Source: CAJGDV01 sp036667875 (GTDB taxonomy: Bacteria; Bacillota_I; Bacilli_A; RF39; UBA660). From it: 17,881 nucleotides of DNA. This document shows positions 1-6,954 of the stretch, piece by piece (the first letter of the stretch is position 1; the number at the start of each line of letters is the position of its first letter). The notes under the pieces were generated by a model that was given only the letters and a program-made list of their open reading frames with translations, did no database searches and was not told the DNA's origin. The stretch spans positions 1 through 17,881 of the forward strand of contig JAVWTD010000024.1 in NCBI GenBank assembly GCA_036667875.1, written 5' to 3'. A program made the position numbers and the translations under genes.

Positions 1-1
1 T

Positions 2-40
2 TTAGAGCATGATGATAGTGTAAAATGGTATTGGGATTAG
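2..40 (+). CDS. 3' end of an unidentified gene (partial)
   Basis: One forward frame is open from the left edge to a TAG at 38-40 and reads LEHDDSVKWYWD. The other two forward frames hit stops within the first 12 bases, so this is the only frame that could carry an incoming gene. Twelve residues are too few to identify a family. It could also be open by chance. Confidence 0.4.
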   Translation, partial: LEHDDSVKWYWD

Positions 41-134
41 GTATACAAAAAGGAAAACCTAGTTTATAATGTAATTAGAATAAAACACTAAGGAGGTCTT
101 CCTATAAACATTATAGCAAAATATTTCTAAAAAA

Positions 135-196
135 TCACAAAAAGTTGTGAAAATGTCAAAATATATCTTTCCTTTTTTTTTCTAAAAAGGTACAAT
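135..196 (+). promoter_or_regulatory. Putative promoter and small palindrome upstream of the dCMP deaminase gene
   Basis: A TACAAT hexamer at 191-196 is a reasonable -10 box for the gene starting at 248. No good -35 is visible; the expected position lies in a pyrimidine run. Upstream is a perfect 6-bp palindrome, TCACAA (135-140) and TTGTGA (145-150) with a 4-base loop, that could be an operator or a small hairpin. A second 7-bp hairpin pairs CCTTTTT (171-177) with AAAAAGG (184-190) and could be the end of an upstream transcript, although no T-run follows it. The assignment is tentative. Confidence 0.35.
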
Positions 197-247
197 GTAA
201 ATGTAAAAGGATTATATTATTCTTTTAATTTAATTTTGGAGGTAAAA

Positions 248-739
248 ATGAAAAGAGAAAAATATATAAGTTGGGATGAATACTTTATGAGTATTGCTAA
301 ACTAACTTCATTAAGAAGTAAAGATCCATCAACCCAAGTAGGGGCCTGTATAGTAGATTTAGATAATAGAATACTTTCAGTAGGTTATAACGGTGCTCCA
401 AATGGATATGATGACGATATATTTCCATGGGATAGAGAAGGTGACCCACTAAACACAAAATATCTATATGTATGTCACGCAGAAATGAATGCAATTTTAA
501 ACTTTAGAGGTTCAAGAAGAGAATTAGAGAATTCAACAATTTATGTCGATTTATTTCCATGTAATGAGTGTGCTAAACATATTATTCAATCAGGAATTAA
601 AAAAGTAATCTATCTAAATGATAAATATAAAGAAACAGAAAGCGTTATAGCAAGTAAACGTTTGATGGATAAATGTGGAGTAGAGTATAAACAATTAAAA
701 CTTGATCAAACAAAAAAAATAGAAATAGACTTACAATAG
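248..739 (+). CDS. comEB: dCMP deaminase (ComEB-type cytidine/deoxycytidylate deaminase)
   Basis: This is a zinc-dependent deoxycytidylate deaminase of 163 residues. It converts dCMP to dUMP, which feeds thymidylate synthesis in the cytosol. The two zinc/catalytic motifs are clear: HAEMNAI with His77 and catalytic Glu79, and PCNEC with Cys105 and Cys108. The substrate-side segment VGYNGAPNG (residues 45-53) is typical of dCMP deaminases and separates it from cytidine deaminases. The length is normal for the family. I start it at ATG 248 because GGAGG at 238-242 sits just upstream; an in-frame TTG at 236 overlaps that site and is unlikely. In Bacillus the homologue comEB lies in the comE competence operon; no comEA or comEC is seen here, so the symbol marks the family only. 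Confidence 0.9.
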   Translation: MKREKYISWDEYFMSIAKLTSLRSKDPSTQVGACIVDLDNRILSVGYNGAPNGYDDDIFPWDREGDPLNTKYLYVCHAEMNAILNFRGSRRELENSTIYVDLFPCNECAKHIIQSGIKKVIYLNDKYKETESVIASKRLMDKCGVEYKQLKLDQTKKIEIDLQ

Positions 740-748
740 TCTTTTTTT
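727..748 (+). terminator. Weak intrinsic terminator overlapping the dCMP deaminase stop
   Basis: AGACT (727-731) pairs with AGTCT (738-742) around a 6-base loop containing the stop codon region, followed by T-run 742-748. The stem is only 5 bp, so termination may be leaky. Confidence 0.4.
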
Positions 749-758
749 GTGATAAAAT
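730..758 (+). promoter_or_regulatory. Promoter of the prepilin-lectin/polymerase operon
   Basis: The extended -10 TGATAAAAT covers 750-758, and CTTACA at 730-735 is a plausible -35 with a 17-base spacer. The -35 overlaps the upstream terminator hairpin. Transcription would start only about ten bases before ATG 776. Confidence 0.55.
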
Positions 759-775
759 ATGTATAGGTGGTAAAT

Positions 776-1846
776 ATGAAAAAAAACGCATTCACGCTTG
801 TTGAACTTCTAGCAGTAATAATAATTCTTGGAATAATAGGAACTCTAATTGTTCCTAATATTGTAAGAATAATAGATAATGCGGACAGGAAAGGTTTTTT
901 AGAAGCATCAAAATCTATTATTAGATCAGCTGAAGGATACTTCGCCGAAAATGATTTTGATATATCTGAAGGGACTTGTTTTCCTGTAATTGGGAGTCAT
1001 ATAGAACTAAAAGAAGGCTCAAACATTACAGGGGGGGAATTCTGTTTAATTGATGAAGAACCCTTTTTAAAACATGTCACAAACGGAACTATGTGCCTAA
1101 GTGGAAAATCTGATAATTTAGAAACTTATCCATGTGGTGAAAAGAAAGTGGTTTTTTTTAAAGGCAATTTATTAGGGTCAGGAATTGTTCCATACAAGTC
1201 AGTCCCATCAAAAGCAATAGTTGTTAAAAAAGATACCAAAATAGGAGAGTATATTAAAGAATATGAAAGAACATATAATTTTACAACACCAATAGTTACT
1301 TATAACTTTTGGGAATATATGGATATACCTAGTATTCCAACCTCTTATAACCCAGAATTAACAAGTAATAGTATCATTACTAACGATTCTATATTTGAAG
1401 TAGCAACAAAAAATGCTTTAGATAGTACTAATTATATGATAAATGTTGTAGAAGGCCAATATAAAATAGAATTTAGAGATAATAATTCTTTTGGATTTGG
1501 ATTAAATGGTACTAATGTTATTTCAAGTAGTAATAAAAGTATTTATATTTTAAAAATGCTTGGAGGAGGTTTAATATCTTTAAGGAATATTTCTAATAAT
1601 TTAATGATCGATATAACAGGAGGTTCTACAAGTACTGCAAATATAATAAATTATGAAAGTAACGAGACAAGTGCACAAAAATTTAAAATAGTAGAAGTAT
1701 CTCCAAGTGTATATAAATTAGTAAATCAAGGAAATGATGCTGTTTGCTTTAAAACTTCAAATAATACTTTTAGAGAAGGACAGCAAGTTGTACAGGACAC
1801 TTGTAATGGATCTGCTACGGAATTCTTGAGGTTTAAAAAAGTTTAA
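776..1846 (+). CDS. Type IV prepilin-like protein with C-terminal ricin-type beta-trefoil-like domain
   Basis: The 356-residue product begins with a class III (type IV pilin) signal: a short basic leader MKKNA, then FTLVELL with Glu at mature position 5 and a hydrophobic helix to about residue 32. A prepilin peptidase would cut before Phe6. Residues 35-215 are an unrecognised pilin-like globular region with four cysteines (68, 90, 107, 120). Residues 218-356 look like a ricin B lectin-type beta-trefoil: the segment LMIDITGGSTSTANIINYES followed by AQKFKIV fits the usual 'D..GGST..GA.v..Y..n...QkW.i' repeat, with Phe replacing the Trp of QxW, and a Cys324/Cys343 pair. I infer a surface or pilus-tip adhesin. 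ATG 776 is chosen because AGGTGG (765-770) precedes it; an in-frame GTG at 767 lies inside that site. No secretion ATPase, platform protein or prepilin peptidase is present in this window. Confidence 0.8.
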   Translation: MKKNAFTLVELLAVIIILGIIGTLIVPNIVRIIDNADRKGFLEASKSIIRSAEGYFAENDFDISEGTCFPVIGSHIELKEGSNITGGEFCLIDEEPFLKHVTNGTMCLSGKSDNLETYPCGEKKVVFFKGNLLGSGIVPYKSVPSKAIVVKKDTKIGEYIKEYERTYNFTTPIVTYNFWEYMDIPSIPTSYNPELTSNSIITNDSIFEVATKNALDSTNYMINVVEGQYKIEFRDNNSFGFGLNGTNVISSSNKSIYILKMLGGGLISLRNISNNLMIDITGGSTSTANIINYESNETSAQKFKIVEVSPSVYKLVNQGNDAVCFKTSNNTFREGQQVVQDTCNGSATEFLRFKKV

Positions 1847-3045
1847 TGGAAAAAATAGTTTTTCATATCGACGTAAATAATGCTTTTCTTTCATGGACAG
1901 CAATTAAATTATTAAATGAAGGCTATAAAACAGACATTAGAACTATCTCAGCTATCATTGGAGGAGATGAACAAGCAAGGTCAGGAATTGTTCTTGCCAA
2001 AAGTATTCCCGCTAAAAAGAAGGGCATTACAACAGCAGAAACACTATATCAAGCAAGAAAGAAAGATAAAAACTTAAAAATATTCCCACCAGACTATGAA
2101 TGGTATGAATATAACAGTAATAGGCTTTTTGATTTGTTACAAACATATACTCCAGATATAGAAATAGCATCAATTGATGAATGTTATTTAGATTATGGAA
2201 AAGTAAAAATGCTTTATGGACCAGAAGTAGATTTCGCATACGCCTTAAAAGATAAAATAGAAAAAGAGTTAAAATTCACAGTAAATATTGGAATTGGTGA
2301 AAATAAACTTTGTGCCAAAATGGCATCAGACTTTGAAAAACCAAACAAAGTTCATACTCTTTATAGAAATGAAATAGAAGAGAAGATGTTTCCACTTCCA
2401 GTAGGTGAACTGTTTGGAATTGGTAAAAAAACGGTCCCAAAATTAAATCAAATCGGAATATTTACTATTAAAGATTTAGCAACAATAAATGAAATAAAAC
2501 TAAAAAGACATTTTAAAAATCAGGCAAACTATATGATACAAATTGCAAACGGTATAAGATATGACGAAGTAGATAGTATAAAACATACTAATACAAGCAT
2601 AAGCCATGAAACTACCCTTACTAAAGATACAAGTGATAAAGATATATTATATAAAGAATTATTTAAATTATCGGTAATGGTAGGAAGAAGAGTAAGATTA
2701 CAAAAGGAATATGCAACAGTAATTTGTGTTGTAATTAAAACTTGTTTCTTCAAAAAAATAAGTCATCAAAAAAAGTTAAAAAATGGGACAAACATTTCAA
2801 GTGAGATTTTTCACTTTTCAAAAGAAATACTTGATGAATTTTATGATTCAACTCCTGTAAGACTAATTGGCATCAGATTAGATGGACTAGAAAAAGATAG
2901 AACATATCAAACAAGTCTTTTTGAAAAACCAGTCTATAGAGATAAAGAATTGAAAATAGATCTTGTAGTTGACGATATAAATACCAAATATGGTGAACTT
3001 ATTGTCAAACGAGCTAGTTTATTTAACAAAAAGAGCAAATTGTAG
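1846..3045 (+). CDS. Y-family (translesion) DNA polymerase, DinB/UmuC/UvrX-like
   Basis: The 399-residue product is a low-fidelity polymerase that copies past damaged template bases. The palm motifs are intact: HIDVNNAF with metal ligand Asp9 and probable steric-gate Phe14, and SIDE with Asp111 and Glu112. A helix-hairpin-helix-like thumb segment, LFGIGKKTVPKLNQIGI, covers residues 189-205, followed by a little-finger domain. QTSLF (355-359) near the C-terminus matches the QxxLF sliding-clamp binding motif. The residue after the first Asp pair (DVNN rather than DMDxF) resembles UmuC/UvrX types more than classical DinB, so I give no symbol. The ATG overlaps the preceding TAA by one base (TAATG), and the nearest GAGG is 14 bases upstream, so translation is probably coupled to the prepilin-like gene. 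No SOS box was recognised. Confidence 0.88.
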   Translation: MEKIVFHIDVNNAFLSWTAIKLLNEGYKTDIRTISAIIGGDEQARSGIVLAKSIPAKKKGITTAETLYQARKKDKNLKIFPPDYEWYEYNSNRLFDLLQTYTPDIEIASIDECYLDYGKVKMLYGPEVDFAYALKDKIEKELKFTVNIGIGENKLCAKMASDFEKPNKVHTLYRNEIEEKMFPLPVGELFGIGKKTVPKLNQIGIFTIKDLATINEIKLKRHFKNQANYMIQIANGIRYDEVDSIKHTNTSISHETTLTKDTSDKDILYKELFKLSVMVGRRVRLQKEYATVICVVIKTCFFKKISHQKKLKNGTNISSEIFHFSKEILDEFYDSTPVRLIGIRLDGLEKDRTYQTSLFEKPVYRDKELKIDLVVDDINTKYGELIVKRASLFNKKSKL

Positions 3046-3065
3046 TGATTATGCTTCTTTTTTTT
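3028..3065 (+). terminator. Probable intrinsic terminator after the Y-family polymerase
   Basis: AAAAAGAGCA (3028-3037), inside the last codons, pairs with TGCTTCTTTTT (3052-3062) with one bulged T and a 14-base loop; the T-run extends to 3065. The loop is large, so strength is uncertain. Confidence 0.45.
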
Positions 3066-3073
3066 GGTAAAAT
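3065..3073 (+). promoter_or_regulatory. Extended -10 promoter of the PRPP synthetase gene
   Basis: TGGTAAAAT lies directly after the terminator T-run, with no convincing -35. It is followed by AAGGAGG (3082-3088) and ATG 3096, giving a very short leader. Confidence 0.5.
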
Positions 3074-3095
3074 GAGAGTATAAGGAGGTAGACAA

Positions 3096-4190
3096 ATGGA
3101 AGATAATTTAAGACTAATTGTTTTAGATAATTGTTATGAACTTGGACTTCAAATTAACGAATATCTAAACAAAAAAAGAGGTACAAATATAAATTATATT
3201 GTACCAATTGAAGAAGTAAGATTTAATAATGGGGAAGGGAAACTTACCATCAAAGAATCAATTAGAGAAAAAGATATTTATATAATATCAGATGTTGGAA
3301 ATTACTCATGTACTTATGATATGTTTGGATTTACTAATCATAAAAGCCCAGACGATCATTTTCAAGACATGAAAAGAGTATTTTATGCAGTAAGAGGACA
3401 TTCTTCAAGTGTCTCTGTATTGACCCCTTTATTGTATGAAAGTAGACAACATAGAAGAAAAAGTCGAGAATCACTTGATTGTGCTATTGGACTTCAAGAT
3501 TTAGTAGAACTAGGTGCTAAAAATATAATAACAATAGATGCACATGATGTTGGAATTCATAACGCAATTCCAAAAAGTTGTTTTGAAAACTTTTTCTGTA
3601 CCAATTATATAATTAGTGACTTCATTGATAATGAACCAATTGATTTTAGAAATATGATTGTTGTTTCACCCGATACAGGAGCAGTAGATAGAGCAAGAGT
3701 ATATGCTGATATCTTAAGAACAAACGTCGGTATGTTTTATAAAAGAAGAGACTTAACTAAAGTTGTTAATGGAAAAAATCCTATCATTGAACATAAATAC
3801 ATAGGTGATGATGTGTCTGGAAAAAACATACTAATAGTAGATGACATGATAGCATCTGGGGAATCCGTAATTGATGTTGCAAAAGACCTCAAAAAACTAG
3901 GAGCAGATAAAGTTTATGTGACAGCCACTTTTGCATTATTTACAAGTGGTATTGATAAAATAAAACAAGCCTACTTAGATGGATATATCAACCGAGTTTA
4001 CACAACAAATATGACATATATGAAAGAAGAGTATAAGTCTGAAGAATGGCTAAAAATTGTCAACTGTTCTGAACTTCTAGCAGACATAATAGATACATTA
4101 AATAAAAGACAATCATTATCCCCAATTTTAAACGGAAAAGAAAAAATCTTAAAAAAAGTAAAACCATACCTAAAAAAAGATAATCAATAA
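3096..4190 (+). CDS. prs: Ribose-phosphate pyrophosphokinase (PRPP synthetase), divergent form
   Basis: This enzyme transfers pyrophosphate from ATP to ribose 5-phosphate, making PRPP for purine, pyrimidine, NAD, His and Trp synthesis. The PRPP/ribose-5-phosphate binding loop IVDDMIASGESV is at residues 247-258. YESRQHRRKSRES (114-126) corresponds to the ATP-binding RQDRK region, TIDAHD (146-151) carries the catalytic-site histidine, and VVSPDTGAVDRAR (189-201) is the conserved pyrophosphate loop region. At 364 residues it is longer than the usual roughly 315, with extra sequence in the N-terminal third and at the C-terminus, and the loop has ASGES in place of the common TAGT-type sequence. 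AAGGAGG at 3082-3088 supports the ATG. It lies between its own promoter and a terminator, so it is probably monocistronic. The family is secure; catalytic competence is inferred. Confidence 0.85.
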   Translation: MEDNLRLIVLDNCYELGLQINEYLNKKRGTNINYIVPIEEVRFNNGEGKLTIKESIREKDIYIISDVGNYSCTYDMFGFTNHKSPDDHFQDMKRVFYAVRGHSSSVSVLTPLLYESRQHRRKSRESLDCAIGLQDLVELGAKNIITIDAHDVGIHNAIPKSCFENFFCTNYIISDFIDNEPIDFRNMIVVSPDTGAVDRARVYADILRTNVGMFYKRRDLTKVVNGKNPIIEHKYIGDDVSGKNILIVDDMIASGESVIDVAKDLKKLGADKVYVTATFALFTSGIDKIKQAYLDGYINRVYTTNMTYMKEEYKSEEWLKIVNCSELLADIIDTLNKRQSLSPILNGKEKILKKVKPYLKKDNQ

Positions 4191-4215
4191 AAAGATGAAC
4201 AATCATCTTTTTATT
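4189..4215 (+). terminator. Intrinsic terminator after the PRPP synthetase gene
   Basis: A perfect 10-bp stem, AAAAAGATGA (4189-4198) with TCATCTTTTT (4203-4212), has an ACAA loop and continues into TATTTT. It starts within the stop codon. Confidence 0.75.
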
Positions 4216-4219
4216 TTAC

Positions 4220-4225
4220 TATAAT
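4220..4225 (+). promoter_or_regulatory. Possible -10 box for the small membrane protein gene
   Basis: A perfect TATAAT follows the terminator at once, but no -35 or TG extension is evident. The start point would lie almost on the ribosome binding site (AAGGAAGTG, 4232-4240). Confidence 0.35.
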
Positions 4226-4245
4226 ATAATAAAGGAAGTGTAACT

Positions 4246-4683
4246 TTGAAAAATGATGTAAACAGAAATATATACATGTACTTATTATTTACAATCGGAA
4301 GTATAGTTTTATCTTTTATCTCATTTTACTTTATTTATAGTGGAATTATAAGAAAATATAATTATAATTCTCATGTAAAAGCCATTAATATTAATTATCA
4401 AAAAACAATAAAAAATAAAATCATATGGTATCAACCAATCTATATATTTACTGCAAATAATAAAGTTTATGAATGTAATGTTCCTTATAGGTCAGGAAAT
4501 AATGTCTATAAACAAAAAAATAATAAAAATGTTTATTTTGATATTGATAATCCAACTAACTGTATAACAGACTATCAAGCAAGTCCAACAACACCTTTAA
4601 TTATTTTAGGAGTTTTTCCTTTTCTTGCCCTAATATACAGTATTTATAATCTTACTACAATTATCTCTAAAACTACCAAATAA
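4246..4683 (+). CDS. Small two-helix membrane protein, DUF3592-like
   Basis: The 145-residue product has a transmembrane helix at about 11-32, a hydrophilic middle of about 80 residues, and a second helix at about 115-138. The middle contains short strands reading YQPIYIFTANNKVYEC and NVYFDIDNPTNCITDY, which resemble DUF3592-type proteins, where an extracytoplasmic beta domain sits between two helices. No catalytic motif is seen. TTG 4246 is preferred because AAGGAAGTG (4232-4240) is correctly spaced and the next in-frame ATG (codon 11) lies inside the first helix. It sits alone between the PRPP synthetase terminator and the tex promoter. The function is unknown; the family assignment is by general pattern only. 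Confidence 0.6.
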   Translation: MKNDVNRNIYMYLLFTIGSIVLSFISFYFIYSGIIRKYNYNSHVKAININYQKTIKNKIIWYQPIYIFTANNKVYECNVPYRSGNNVYKQKNNKNVYFDIDNPTNCITDYQASPTTPLIILGVFPFLALIYSIYNLTTIISKTTK

Positions 4684-4705
4684 AGTAGTAAAAGTTTCAT
4701 TTTTT

Positions 4706-4714
4706 TGATACAAT
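4706..4714 (+). promoter_or_regulatory. Extended -10 promoter of tex
   Basis: TGATACAAT follows a seven-base T-run and lies 24 bases upstream of ATG 4738. No clear -35 is seen. Confidence 0.5.
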
Positions 4715-4737
4715 ATAAGTATAAATGGAGGTAAAGA

Positions 4738-6888
4738 ATGAATAATGACATTATAAATGAAATAAGTAAAACTTTAAAAGTTAAATCAACACAAGTAGAA
4801 GTTGTACTTAAACTACTAGAAGAAGGAAATACAATACCTTTTATTGCTAGATATAGAAAAGAAGCAACAGGTGCACTTGATGAAGAACAGATTAAAAGTA
4901 TAAATGAAGTATATGAATATCAAGTAAACCTATTAAAAAGAAAAGAAGATGTCATAAGACTTATTGAAGAAAAAGAACTAATGACACCTGAATTAAAAGA
5001 AAGAATAATGTCTTCATTAAAACTTGTAGAAGTTGAAGATTTATATAGACCTTTCAAAGAAAAGAAAAAAACAAAAGCAACTGAAGCTATTAAAAATGGT
5101 CTTGAACCACTTGCAAAAGAAATTTTAGCATTTCCAACCCTAGGAAATATTGAAAATATGGCTAGTAAATACTTAAATGAAGTAGTAACAACAATTGAAG
5201 AAGCCCTAGCGGGAGCTGGATACATAATTGCAGAAAGTATTAGTGATAATGCTTCAATTAGAAAAAGCATCCGTCAAACCACTTTAAGAACAGGTATAAT
5301 TGTTTGCAAAAAGAAAAAAGACTCTAATGATGAAAAGAAAATATATGATATGTATTACGACTATAAAGAAAATGTCGGCAACGTAAAACCACATAGAGTA
5401 CTTGCAATTAATCGTGCAGAAAAAGAAAAAATAATAACAGTCTCTATTGATGTAGACATAGAAGCAATTCTTTCTTATGTTGAAGCAAAAACTATAAAAA
5501 ATCCAAAAAGTTTTGTAACAGAATTAGTTACTCTTTCTATAAAAGATGCCTATAAAAGATTGATAGCACCATCAATTGAAAGAGAAATTAGAACAGAACT
5601 AACAGAATTTGCAGAAATTAGAGCAATTGAAAACTTCAGTAAAAATTTAGAAAGTTTATTACTAACACCACCAATGAAAGAAAAAATTGTTCTAGCATTT
5701 GACCCAGGTTTTGTAAATGGTTGTAAAATTGCAGTAATAGATAAAACAGGAAAATATTTAGATTCAACAGTAGTAAAACCCTTTGTAAGAGGAGTTGAAT
5801 CCGCTAAAAGAGATAAAGAAACTGTTGTAGAATTAGTAAAAAAATATAAAGTAGACATAATAGCAATCGGTAACGGTACTGCATCAAGAGAATCAGAAAA
5901 ATTTATTTCAGATATGATAAAAGAATATAATCTAAATTGTAAATTCATAATAGTATCTGAAGCAGGAGCATCAATTTACAGTGCTTCAAAAATAGCAGGA
6001 GAAGAATTTCCAGATCTTGCAATTGAAAAAAGAAGTGCCGTTAGTATAGGAAGAAGACTTCAAGATCCACTATCGGAACTTGTAAAAATTCCACCTGATG
6101 GTATTGGAGTAGGTCTATACCAACATGATGTTGCAGGTAAAAAACTATCCGATAGTTTAGACTTTGTAGTTTCAAAAGCAGTTAATAGTGTAGGAGTTAA
6201 CGTAAATACAGCTTCCCCTTCGTTACTTAAATATGTTTCTGGAATAACAAAAAAGAATATCGAAAAAATTATAGAATATCGTGAGTTAAAAGGAAAAATT
6301 AAAAATAGAAATGAAATTAAAAAAGCAAAATTAATGAGCGATAAAGTATTTCTTCAAGCAATTGGTTTTTTAAGAATAACTGATGGAGATAACATTCTAG
6401 ACGTAACAGATATACATCCAGAAAGTTATCAAACCACTTTAGATTTACTTGAAAAACTAGACTTATCAATAAATGATTTAGGAAAATCTTCCGTAGTAGA
6501 AGCACTAGAAAATATTAATATTAAAGATTATGCTGAAATATTAAAAACTGATGTTTATACTCTACAAGACATAATTAAATCTTTATGCAAACCAAATAGA
6601 GATCCAAGAGACTCAATGGATGCACCTATTTTAAAAAGTGACGTCCTAGATATAAAAGATTTAAGTGTAGGAATGAAATTACAAGGAACAGTTAGAAATG
6701 TAGTTGATTTTGGAGCATTTATTGACATTGGATTACATAATGATGGGCTAGCCCATATTTCAAAACTAACAGATAAGTTTATCAAACATCCAAGTGAAGT
6801 AGTAAATGTAGGAGATATAGTTGACTGTTATGTTGATGCATTAGATATTGAAAAAGAAAAAGTTAATTTATCTTTAAGAAAAATGTAA
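4738..6888 (+). CDS. tex: Tex-family transcription accessory / RNA-binding protein
   Basis: The 716-residue protein has the full Tex order: a helical N-terminal region (about 1-190, with the conserved IPFIARYRKEATGALDE segment near the start), a YqgF/RNase H-like domain beginning at FDPGFVNGCKIAVID (about residue 321), tandem helix-hairpin-helix segments including NSVGVNVNTAS (about 482), and a C-terminal S1 domain from about 643 (GTVRNVVDFGAFIDIG then LAHIS). It is a conserved cytosolic nucleic-acid-binding factor linked to transcription elongation and RNA handling; it is the bacterial relative of Spt6. The length is close to the family norm of about 720-780. GGAGG just upstream of ATG 4738 supports the start. 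It has its own promoter and terminator. Confidence 0.95.
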   Translation: MNNDIINEISKTLKVKSTQVEVVLKLLEEGNTIPFIARYRKEATGALDEEQIKSINEVYEYQVNLLKRKEDVIRLIEEKELMTPELKERIMSSLKLVEVEDLYRPFKEKKKTKATEAIKNGLEPLAKEILAFPTLGNIENMASKYLNEVVTTIEEALAGAGYIIAESISDNASIRKSIRQTTLRTGIIVCKKKKDSNDEKKIYDMYYDYKENVGNVKPHRVLAINRAEKEKIITVSIDVDIEAILSYVEAKTIKNPKSFVTELVTLSIKDAYKRLIAPSIEREIRTELTEFAEIRAIENFSKNLESLLLTPPMKEKIVLAFDPGFVNGCKIAVIDKTGKYLDSTVVKPFVRGVESAKRDKETVVELVKKYKVDIIAIGNGTASRESEKFISDMIKEYNLNCKFIIVSEAGASIYSASKIAGEEFPDLAIEKRSAVSIGRRLQDPLSELVKIPPDGIGVGLYQHDVAGKKLSDSLDFVVSKAVNSVGVNVNTASPSLLKYVSGITKKNIEKIIEYRELKGKIKNRNEIKKAKLMSDKVFLQAIGFLRITDGDNILDVTDIHPESYQTTLDLLEKLDLSINDLGKSSVVEALENINIKDYAEILKTDVYTLQDIIKSLCKPNRDPRDSMDAPILKSDVLDIKDLSVGMKLQGTVRNVVDFGAFIDIGLHNDGLAHISKLTDKFIKHPSEVVNVGDIVDCYVDALDIEKEKVNLSLRKM

Positions 6889-6889
6889 T

Positions 6890-6918
6890 AAAACACTAAA
6901 AAAGTGTTTTTTTGTTTT
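6890..6918 (+). terminator. Intrinsic terminator after tex
   Basis: An 8-bp stem, AAAACACT (6890-6897) with AGTGTTTT (6903-6910), has a 5-base A loop and then a T-rich tail (TTTGTTTTT). Confidence 0.75.
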
Positions 6919-6924
6919 TAATAG

Positions 6925-6933
6925 TGGTACACT
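6925..6933 (+). promoter_or_regulatory. Probable extended -10 promoter of the MacB-like ABC gene
   Basis: TGGTACACT follows the tex terminator. An overlapping alternative, TATACT, lies at 6934-6939. AGGAGGG (6940-6946) and ATG 6955 follow directly. Confidence 0.4.
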
Positions 6934-6954
6934 TATACTAGGAGGGATTTACAA

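Noticed and set aside
38..61. TAGGT/ACCTA hairpin over the stop of the left-edge gene as a terminator
   Set aside because: Only 5 bp with a 14-base loop and no T-run.
64..116. Inverted repeat TATAATGT/ACATTATA enclosing an AAGGAGGT sequence near the left edge
   Set aside because: The stem is pure A/T apart from one G-C pair with a 35-base loop, which is expected often in such AT-rich DNA. No known riboswitch or ncRNA shape was recognised.
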